Assembly (NCBI RefSeq): GCF_022647665.1 | Contig: NZ_CP071872.1 | Location: forward strand, 558,001 to 622,000 | Direction: 5' to 3' | DNA: 64,000 nucleotides | DNA from: Streptomyces formicae | GTDB lineage: Bacteria; Actinomycetota; Actinomycetes; Streptomycetales; Streptomycetaceae | In this document: positions 19,570 to 27,738 of the stretch, piece after piece | Numbering within the stretch: the first letter of the stretch is position 1 | How the letters are laid out: each line of letters starts with the position of its first letter | The notes under the pieces: model-generated | The model's input: the letters and a program-made list of their open reading frames with translations, nothing else | Told to the model about the DNA's origin: nothing | Database searches by the model: none | Translations under genes and position numbers: made by a program

Positions 19570-20610
19570 GTGAGCACGCCCGAAGAACGTCCTGAGCCCG
19601 TGGACGTACCGCTGATCCAGATCGGAGCCCCGGCATCCGCCCAGTCGGCCGGCTGCGGCGACGGCTGCGGCTGTGCCGACGAGGCGTACGAGGAGGCGTA
19701 CGAGTGCGGCCTCGACCCCGCACTCGCCGACCTCCTCGCCGAGGCCGGCCTCGACCCCGTCCAGGTCGAGGACATCGCTCACCTCGCGATCGAGGAGGAC
19801 CTCGACGGCGGGGTCGACATCACGACCGTCGCCACCGTCCCCGAGGACGCGGTCGCCACCGGCGACTTCGTCGCCCGCGAGCCCGGCGTCGTCGCGGGCC
19901 TGCGCATCGCCGAGGCCGTTCTCTCGATCGTCTGTACGGACGAGTTCACCGTCGAGCGCCATGTCGAGGACGGCGACCGCGTCGAGGCCGGCGAGAAGCT
20001 GCTCTCCGTGACGACCCGCACCCGCGACATCCTCACCGGCGAGCGCAGCGCGCTGAACATCCTGTGCCGCCTCTCCGGCATCGCCACCGCCACCCGCGCC
20101 TGGGCCGACGCACTCGAAGGCACCAACGCGCGCGTGCGCGACACCCGCAAGACCACCCCGGGCCTGCGCGCCCTGGAGAAGTACGCCGTGCGCTGCGGCG
20201 GCGGCGTCAACCACCGCATGTCGCTCTCCGACGCGGCCCTGGTCAAGGACAACCACGTCGTCGCGGCGGGCGGCGTCGCCCAGGCGTTCAAGGCAGTCCG
20301 CGAGAAGCTCGCCGAGCTGGGCACCCCCGATCTCGCCATCGAGGTCGAGGTCGACACCCTGCACCAGGTCCGCGAGGTCCTGGACGCCGGCGCCGACCTG
20401 ATCCTGCTCGACAACTTCACGCCTACCGAGACCGAGGAGGCCGTCGCCCTCGTCAAGAACCGCGCGGTCCTGGAGTCCTCCGGCCGGCTCACGCTCGCCA
20501 ACGCCCGCGCGTACGCCGAGACCGGCGTCGACTACCTCGCGGTCGGGGCCCTCACCCACTCGTCCGCGATCCTCGACATCGGTCTCGACCTGCGAGAGGC
20601 CGAGGTCTGA
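19570..20610 (+). CDS. nadC: Nicotinate-nucleotide diphosphorylase (quinolinate phosphoribosyltransferase)
   Basis: 346 aa. Converts quinolinate and PRPP to nicotinate mononucleotide. Family motifs: EDLDGGVDITT, GERSALNILCRLSGIAT, RDTRKTTPGLRALEKYAVRCGG, HRMSLSDAALVKDNH, IEVEVD, ILLDNF and the final ALTHSSAILDIGLDL. I chose GTG 19570 (VSTPEERP), with AGGGAG nine bases upstream, rather than ATG 19549. Ahead of the domain is a ~65-residue extension rich in Cys and acidic residues (GCGDGCGCADEAYEEAYECG). The extension makes the protein longer than the usual ~280-300 residues and may bind metal; that is speculative. Confidence 0.95.
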   Translation: MSTPEERPEPVDVPLIQIGAPASAQSAGCGDGCGCADEAYEEAYECGLDPALADLLAEAGLDPVQVEDIAHLAIEEDLDGGVDITTVATVPEDAVATGDFVAREPGVVAGLRIAEAVLSIVCTDEFTVERHVEDGDRVEAGEKLLSVTTRTRDILTGERSALNILCRLSGIATATRAWADALEGTNARVRDTRKTTPGLRALEKYAVRCGGGVNHRMSLSDAALVKDNHVVAAGGVAQAFKAVREKLAELGTPDLAIEVEVDTLHQVREVLDAGADLILLDNFTPTETEEAVALVKNRAVLESSGRLTLANARAYAETGVDYLAVGALTHSSAILDIGLDLREAEV

Positions 20611-20615
20611 TCCCG

Positions 20616-21413
20616 ATGCTGCTCACCATCGACGTCGGCAACACCCACACCGTCCTCGGCCTCTTCGACGGCGAGGACATCGTGGAGCACTGGCGCGTCT
20701 CCACCGACCCGCGCCGCACCGCCGACGAACTCGCGGTGCTCCTCAACGGCCTGATGGGCATGCACCCGCTGCTCGGCGACGAGCTCGGCGACGGCATCGA
20801 GGGCATCGCGATCTGCGCCACCGTCCCCTCCGTGCTGCACGAGCTCCGCGAGGTGACCCGCCGCTACTACGGCGACGTGCCCGCCGTCCTCGTCGAGCCC
20901 GGGGTCAAGACGGGCGTGCCGATCCTGATGGACAACCCCAAGGAGGTCGGCGCGGACCGCATCATCAACGCGGTCGCCGCCGTCGAGCTCTACGGCGGCC
21001 CGGCGATCGTCGTCGACTTCGGTACGGCCACGACGTTCGACGCGGTGAGCGCGCGCGGAGAGTACACGGGCGGGGTCATCGCCCCCGGCATCGAGATCTC
21101 GGTCGAGGCGCTCGGCGTCAAGGGCGCCCAGCTCCGCAAGATCGAGCTCGCCCGCCCGCGCAGCGTGATCGGCAAGAACACGGTCGAGGCGATGCAGTCG
21201 GGCATCGTGTACGGCTTCGCCGGCCAGGTGGACGGGGTCGTCCAGCGCATGAAGCGGGAACTGGCCGACGACGCGGACGACGTGACCGTGATCGCCACCG
21301 GCGGCCTGGCGCCGATGGTGCTGGGCGAGTCGTCCGCGATCGACGAGCACGAGCCCTGGCTGACGCTGATAGGGCTGCGACTGGTGTACGAGCGGAACGT
21401 CTCCCGCATGTGA
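20616..21413 (+). CDS. coaX: Type III pantothenate kinase
   Basis: 265 aa. ATP-dependent phosphorylation of pantothenate, the committed step of CoA synthesis. The ASKHA-fold motifs are present: LLTIDVGNTHTVLGLF at the start (phosphate-1), GADRIINAVAA, VVDFGTATTFD (phosphate-2), GGVIAPGIEIS and the late IATGGLAP. It follows nadC by five bases, so panC, nadB, nadC and coaX form one unit for CoA and NAD precursors. ATG 20616 gives the standard MLLTIDVGN N-terminus. Confidence 0.96.
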   Translation: MLLTIDVGNTHTVLGLFDGEDIVEHWRVSTDPRRTADELAVLLNGLMGMHPLLGDELGDGIEGIAICATVPSVLHELREVTRRYYGDVPAVLVEPGVKTGVPILMDNPKEVGADRIINAVAAVELYGGPAIVVDFGTATTFDAVSARGEYTGGVIAPGIEISVEALGVKGAQLRKIELARPRSVIGKNTVEAMQSGIVYGFAGQVDGVVQRMKRELADDADDVTVIATGGLAPMVLGESSAIDEHEPWLTLIGLRLVYERNVSRM

Positions 21414-21543
21414 CGGCCCGCCCATGGCGCGGAGGGGGCCTCGGGGCGCAGCGTGCGGGGCCCTCGACGCGGCCCTCGGCGGGGCGCCGCGCCAGGGGCG
21501 GAAGGTAAACCATTTTTGTCCGATTAGCGCGTATCGTCGGCCC

Positions 21544-22215
21544 ATGCCCACGCCATACGGATCCCGCGGCGGCATGGCGTTCAGCGCAGACGAGCTGCGT
21601 GTGCTCCGACGCGCCCTCGCCGTCGCCCTCAACCCCGCCCAGTCCCGCGAGGACGTCGCGCAGGACCGCGTACAGGACTGTCTGCGGCTCGCCGAGTCCG
21701 TGGACGAGGCGGTACGCGAGGCGCGCCGGCTGCACGCCTTCCTCCTCGCCGACCTCGCCCGCTACCGCGACGCACTCCCCGGCTCGGCCGGGGGCTATCT
21801 GGAGCTCCTCCAGGACGCCCTCGCCGCCGGGTACGACCCCCGCCCCGAGGACCTCGCGGCCCTGCGCACCCTCCGGCACCGCATGCCCGTCGCGGCCGCG
21901 CTGCTGGAACGCTGCCAGGACCTCGCCGAACAGTCGGTACGCGCCCGTCTCGCCGTCCGCACGGCGGACCGTACGGCCGTCCGCGGACCGGCGGCGCCCG
22001 CCCCGTCAGGTCCTCGTGTCCGGCTGCACGCCCTTCCCGGCGGCCTCGCCACCGCGGACACCAAGCCGGAGCCCCGCCCTGCCGCCCCGAAACCCGCTCC
22101 CGCGCCCGCGCCCGCACCCACCCCCCGCCCCGGCCGCCCCATCCCCACTCCCGGCGAGGTCTTCCCGCCACGCCGAAAGCCCGCGCCCCGGCCCGAGGAG
22201 CGGGTCGCCGGATAG
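21544..22215 (+). CDS. Conserved actinobacterial hypothetical protein with Pro/Ala-rich tail
   Basis: 223 aa. The N-terminal ~145 residues are helical and regular (FSADELRVLRRALAVALNPAQ; EVREARRLHAFLLADLARYRDAL; GYLELLQDAL). The C-terminus is a Pro/Ala/Arg-rich low-complexity tail ([22 protein letters not shown]). There is no signal peptide and no membrane segment. I do not recognise a function. The upstream 130 bp includes an AT-rich patch (AAACCATTTTTGTCC) and TATCGT about ten bases before the ATG, which would fit a short or absent leader. Confidence 0.6.
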   Translation: MPTPYGSRGGMAFSADELRVLRRALAVALNPAQSREDVAQDRVQDCLRLAESVDEAVREARRLHAFLLADLARYRDALPGSAGGYLELLQDALAAGYDPRPEDLAALRTLRHRMPVAAALLERCQDLAEQSVRARLAVRTADRTAVRGPAAPAPSGPRVRLHALPGGLATADTKPEPRPAAPKPAPAPAPAPTPRPGRPIPTPGEVFPPRRKPAPRPEERVAG

Positions 22216-22248
22216 AGGGCGCGCCCAGGCCCTCGCTACTCTGGGGGC

Positions 22249-22440
22249 ATGGACTACGTATCCGCGCTCGTGCCCCCCGTCGTGATGGCCGCCTTCTTCA
22301 TCGGCCTGGTCGTGACGATCGTCAAGAGCCAGGGCGGCCCGAACAAGGCCAAGGAGGACGCCGCGGTGGACGCGGCGATCGCCCGCGCGGAGGCGGCCGG
22401 TCAGCCGGCCGCTCCGGGGGACCGCCCCGCCGGGGCCTGA
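22249..22440 (+). CDS. Small single-pass membrane protein, function unknown
   Basis: 63 aa. One hydrophobic helix at about residues 5-25 (LVPPVVMAAFFIGLVVTIV), then a charged Ala-rich cytoplasmic tail. It follows the previous gene by 33 bp and is closed by a strong hairpin terminator at 22446. Its length and conserved position between the DnaX-like helical protein and a BlaI regulator suggest a real gene, but no function can be read. Confidence 0.6.
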   Translation: MDYVSALVPPVVMAAFFIGLVVTIVKSQGGPNKAKEDAAVDAAIARAEAAGQPAAPGDRPAGA

Positions 22441-22445
22441 TTCCA

Positions 22446-22479
22446 GGACGTACGGCCGTTCCGGCCGTACGTCCTTTTT
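22446..22479 (+). terminator. Rho-independent terminator
   Basis: A perfect 12-bp stem (GGACGTACGGCC at 22446-22457 with its complement at 22463-22474) closes a 5-nt loop and is followed by TTTTT at 22475-22479. It ends the transcript of the small membrane protein gene. Confidence 0.92.
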
Positions 22480-22536
22480 CATGCGCGAAGTACGTCAATA
22501 GCTACCCATTCCGACATCTCCCACTATGGTGGCGAT

Positions 22537-23043
22537 GTGCCCCGTCAATTGGGAGAGCTCGAAGACGCCGTCATGACGCGCATCTGGCAATGGAACCGCC
22601 CGGTGACGGTCCGGGAAGTCCTGGAAGATCTCCAGCAGGGACGCTCCATCGCCTACACCACCGTCATGACCGTTATGGACAATCTCCATCAGAAGGGCTG
22701 GGTGCGCAGGGAAGTCGAAGGGCGCGCCTATCGATATACCGCTGTCTCCACCCGGGCCGCCTACTCGGCCGCACTGATGAACGAAGCCTGGTCGAAGAGC
22801 GACAACCCCGCCGCCGCCCTTGTTGCCTTCTTCGGCATGATGTCGCAGGAGCAGCGCGAGGCGCTCCAGGACGCGATCCGCATCGCTCAACCCCAGTCCG
22901 CGGAAGCGCACACCGCGGAAGCGCAGATCACGGAAGCGCAGATCACGGAAGCACGGACAGCGGAAGCGCGGACCGCGGAAGCGGCCGCGGAACCCGAAGA
23001 AGGCCGGGAGGCCGCCGACGACGCGGACGGAGCGGGGCGATAG
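22537..23043 (+). CDS. BlaI/MecI/CopY-family transcriptional regulator
   Basis: 168 aa. Winged helix in the first ~75 residues: LGELEDAVMTRIWQWNRPVTVREVLEDL, then IAYTTVMTVMDNLHQKGWVRRE. These are the family's recognition helix and wing. A short dimerisation segment follows. The C-terminus is an acidic tail of imperfect five-residue repeats (TAEAQ/ITEAQ/TAEAR) encoded by 15-bp tandem repeats, then EPEEGREAADDADG. GTG 22537 starts the frame and no ribosome site precedes it. Family members repress resistance, copper or respiratory genes and are cleaved by a membrane peptidase (BlaR1). No such peptidase is adjacent, so the target is unknown. Confidence 0.85.
   Translation: MPRQLGELEDAVMTRIWQWNRPVTVREVLEDLQQGRSIAYTTVMTVMDNLHQKGWVRREVEGRAYRYTAVSTRAAYSAALMNEAWSKSDNPAAALVAFFGMMSQEQREALQDAIRIAQPQSAEAHTAEAQITEAQITEARTAEARTAEAAAEPEEGREAADDADGAGR
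22908..22990 (+). repeat. 15-bp coding tandem repeat
   Basis: Five to six imperfect copies of a 15-bp unit (GCGGAAGCGCAGATC-like) encode the pentapeptide repeats near the C-terminus of the BlaI-type regulator. The unit is a multiple of three, so copy changes keep the frame. Confidence 0.75.
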
Positions 23044-23052
23044 CGTCCGGTC

Positions 23053-23592
23053 ATGTCCTCCGCGCATCCGCTTCCCAATGCCTCTGCAAATGCCGTGACC
23101 GTCCGCCGGGCCCGGACCGGCGATGTGCCGGACGTCCGCCGGCTTGTCGACCCGTACGTCAGCGAAGGCATCCTGCTCGACAAAGCGACGGTGACGCTTT
23201 ACGAGGACATCCAGGAGTTCTGGGTCGCGGAACGCGACACCGATGCCCGAGTCATCGGCTGCGGAGCTCTGCACGTCATGTGGGAAGATCTCGCGGAAGT
23301 CCGCACACTTGCGGTCGACCCGCAGTTCACGGGCCTGGGGATCGGTCACCAGGTGCTGGCGCAGCTCCTGCACACCGCCCGCTGGCTGGGAGTGCGGCGC
23401 GTATTCTGCCTCACCTTCGAAGTCGACTTCTTCACCAAGCACGGCTTCGTGGAGATCGGTGAGACACCTGTTGACGGAGATGTGTACAGCGAGCTGCTGC
23501 GTTCCTATGACGAGGGTGTGGCCGAGTTCCTCGGTCTCGAACGAGTGAAGCCGAACACCCTGGGCAACAGCCGGATGCTTCTGCACCTGTGA
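23053..23592 (+). CDS. argA: Amino-acid N-acetyltransferase (short ArgA-type, GNAT fold)
   Basis: 179 aa. Resembles the short stand-alone L-glutamate N-acetyltransferase known from Mycobacterium (Rv2747 type), the first step of arginine synthesis. Matching stretches: VRRARTGDVPDVRRLVD, LLDKATVTLYEDIQEFWVAE, VIGCGALHVMWEDLAEVRTLAVDP, the acetyl-CoA loop FTGLGIGHQVL, VFCLTFEVDFFTKHGF and the end VKPNTLGNSRMLLHL. No amino-acid-kinase domain is attached, unlike classical ArgA. It lies nine bases after the BlaI-type gene and may share its transcript. Substrate specificity is inferred from family. Confidence 0.82.
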   Translation: MSSAHPLPNASANAVTVRRARTGDVPDVRRLVDPYVSEGILLDKATVTLYEDIQEFWVAERDTDARVIGCGALHVMWEDLAEVRTLAVDPQFTGLGIGHQVLAQLLHTARWLGVRRVFCLTFEVDFFTKHGFVEIGETPVDGDVYSELLRSYDEGVAEFLGLERVKPNTLGNSRMLLHL

Positions 23593-23729
23593 CGCCCGGC
23601 GGATCCCTATGTCCGAATCGCGCACGTTTCCCGCGTTCCCGAGCATCTGAACCTCTGCCAGGGGTTTGAGTTTTTCCGGGAAAAGCGGTTTCCTTTCCGC
23701 GTACTGCATTTTCGATGAAAGGAAATCCG

Positions 23730-24068
23730 GTGGCACAGAAGGTTCAGGTCCTTCTTGTCGACGACCTCGACGGTGGCGAGGCGGACGAGACCGTGACGTT
23801 CGCGCTGGACGGCAAGACTTACGAGATCGACCTCACCACCTCCAACGCGGACAAGCTCCGCGGCCTGCTCGAGCCGTACACCAAGGGCGGCCGGCGGACC
23901 GGCGGGCGTGCTGCGACGGGCCGTGGCAAGGGCCGCGTCGCCGCCGCGGCGGGCAGCAAGGACACCGCCGAGATCCGTAAGTGGGCCAAGGAGAACGGTT
24001 ACAGCGTCAACGACCGCGGCCGCGTTCCCGCCGAGATCCGCGAGGCCTACGAGAAGGCCAACGGCTGA
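23730..24068 (+). CDS. lsr2: Nucleoid-associated protein Lsr2
   Basis: 112 aa. H-NS-like xenogeneic silencer that binds AT-rich DNA. The N-terminal dimerisation domain is AQKVQVLLVDDLDGGEADETV with VTFALDGKTYEIDL. The C-terminal DNA-binding domain is TAEIRKWAKENGYSVNDRGRVPAEIREAYEKA, which carries the minor-groove R-G-R loop. The linker is rich in Gly/Arg/Lys. I chose GTG 23730 over ATG 23715 because GAAAGGA sits seven bases before it and the protein then starts VAQKVQ as usual. Its last 22 bp overlap the 3' end of the convergent gene. The 137-bp upstream region is relatively AT-rich. Confidence 0.95.
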   Translation: MAQKVQVLLVDDLDGGEADETVTFALDGKTYEIDLTTSNADKLRGLLEPYTKGGRRTGGRAATGRGKGRVAAAAGSKDTAEIRKWAKENGYSVNDRGRVPAEIREAYEKANG

Positions 24069-24667
24069 GCACTCGTTCGATGAGTGGTCGGCCTGTGCGT
24101 CCGAGCACTCGCCCGCAGCAGCCGGGCACGGTGGCACGCACTCGCCGCCGTGTCCACGAGCCGAGCCAGGTCGGGGGTGCCCCCACCGCCCCCGGGTCCG
24201 GCGCAGCGGCCGACGGGGGCCAGTGCCGGAAGTGAAGGCTCCACCTCGCGCCCCGGTTCCGGGGGCCGCAACCACCTGGCGGCCCCCTGTGGGACGGGGG
24301 CTCCCAGGGGCGCGGGGGCGGTGATCCGCCCGCCCGCGCCGACGGCGGTCAGATCCAGTCCGATCCCGCCCCACTCCAGCCAGTCGAGCAGCCCCGGCAG
24401 CTCGTCAGCGCTCCCCGCGGCCACCAGCAGCCGCATCCGCCGCCCCGCGACGGCGACCGGTCCGGTCCGTCCGTACCGCCCGAGCAGGACGGACCCCGCG
24501 TCGGCCGGCAGTTCCAGCACATCGAAGCGGAGCCCGGTCGGCAGCTGCACCGGCGGGCCCGCGGCCGTCGCCCACCCGAGCTCGCGCTCGTACCAGCGCG
24601 CGACGGCCTCGGCGGGCGGCACCGGCACCGGCGACGGTGTACGAGGGGGCGGGACGGTGAAGGCCAT
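24047..24667 (-). CDS. SCO3374-family hypothetical protein
   Basis: 206 aa. The middle has RWYERELGWATAAGPPVQL, LRFDVLELPADAGSVLLGR and MRLLVAAGSADELPGLLDWLEWGGIGLDL. This layout recalls the primase-polymerase-like (bifunctional DNA primase/polymerase N-terminal) domains of many actinobacterial proteins, but too little is present to assign activity. The last 70 residues are Arg/His/Pro-rich and less gene-like. It sits between lsr2 and clpC as in S. coelicolor, where the corresponding locus is SCO3374. It is convergent with lsr2, overlapping by 22 bp, and divergent from clpC. Function unknown. Confidence 0.65.
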   Translation of the reverse strand: MAFTVPPPRTPSPVPVPPAEAVARWYERELGWATAAGPPVQLPTGLRFDVLELPADAGSVLLGRYGRTGPVAVAGRRMRLLVAAGSADELPGLLDWLEWGGIGLDLTAVGAGGRITAPAPLGAPVPQGAARWLRPPEPGREVEPSLPALAPVGRCAGPGGGGGTPDLARLVDTAASACHRARLLRASARTHRPTTHRTSAQPLAFS

Positions 24668-25097
24668 ACTCCGGGAACTTCCCCGCCCACCCGATGGTTA
24701 CGGATTGTGCTGAGGTCATTGCGGAGTGTGGCCGAAAGGGGGTGGTTCCGGCGTGTTCGAACGCGCAAGAGTGTTCGCCCATAGCTGAGGGAACCGGCGC
24801 GCGCCGCATGGAGTGTCACTGCTAACGGGTAAGACATCCCTAGTGGGGACGGACGACACGCAGGCTTTGGGGGTCTCCCGTTCGCCATCGGCGTACTGAT
24901 GGCAGGGGTAACTGCCTGGCCTGCGGGAACATCGTCTCGCACCATCAGGTTGGAGCATTTGTCGGCGTTCGGGGCAGGAGGCCAGCGACGGGTGTCGGCA
25001 GTTGGAATGAGCGGTCCCCGCTTGCGGGACTAAGCTGCGGAAGGACAGGGAGGGGATCGACCCCTAACTGACTGACCGCTCTGAGGAGCGATTAACG
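24668..25097 (+). promoter_or_regulatory. Divergent 430-bp control region upstream of clpC
   Basis: No ORF with coding composition lies here. In Streptomyces clpC is known to be activated by ClgR, whose box is GTTCGC-N5-GCG. A near match, GTTCGC-N5-GCT, is at 24773-24786, preceded by GTTCGA at 24755. I cannot fix the transcription start. A good ribosome site, GAGGAG, lies at 25083-25088 nine bases before the clpC ATG. The box call is tentative. Confidence 0.4.
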
Positions 25098-27629
<2,532 letters not shown>

Positions 27630-27652
27630 CGCTGCGCTGGGCTGAGCGCTTG

Positions 27653-27693
27653 AAGGGGCTGCCCCGGACCTGAGGGTCCGGGGCAGCCCCTTT
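27653..27693 (+). terminator. Rho-independent terminator of clpC
   Basis: A perfect 18-bp stem (27653-27670 with 27675-27692, core GGGGCTGCCCCGGACC) with a TGAG loop, ending in TTT. It closes the clpC transcript and separates it from the converging NACHT gene. Confidence 0.93.
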
Positions 27694-27706
27694 CGTGTAC
27701 GTCCGC

Positions 27707-27738
27707 CTAGGGGGCCTGTCGTTTGGATCAAGCCCTAG
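27707..27738. repeat. Short CTAG-bounded element at the NACHT gene stop
   Basis: A 32-bp stretch starts CTAGGGGG and ends GCCCTAG, with CCTGTCGTTTGGATC inside. The right CTAG supplies the TAG stop of the converging NACHT gene. It resembles the CTAG-bounded elements elsewhere in the window in architecture, though the inner sequence differs. Interpretation as a transposon-end remnant is inference. Confidence 0.4.
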
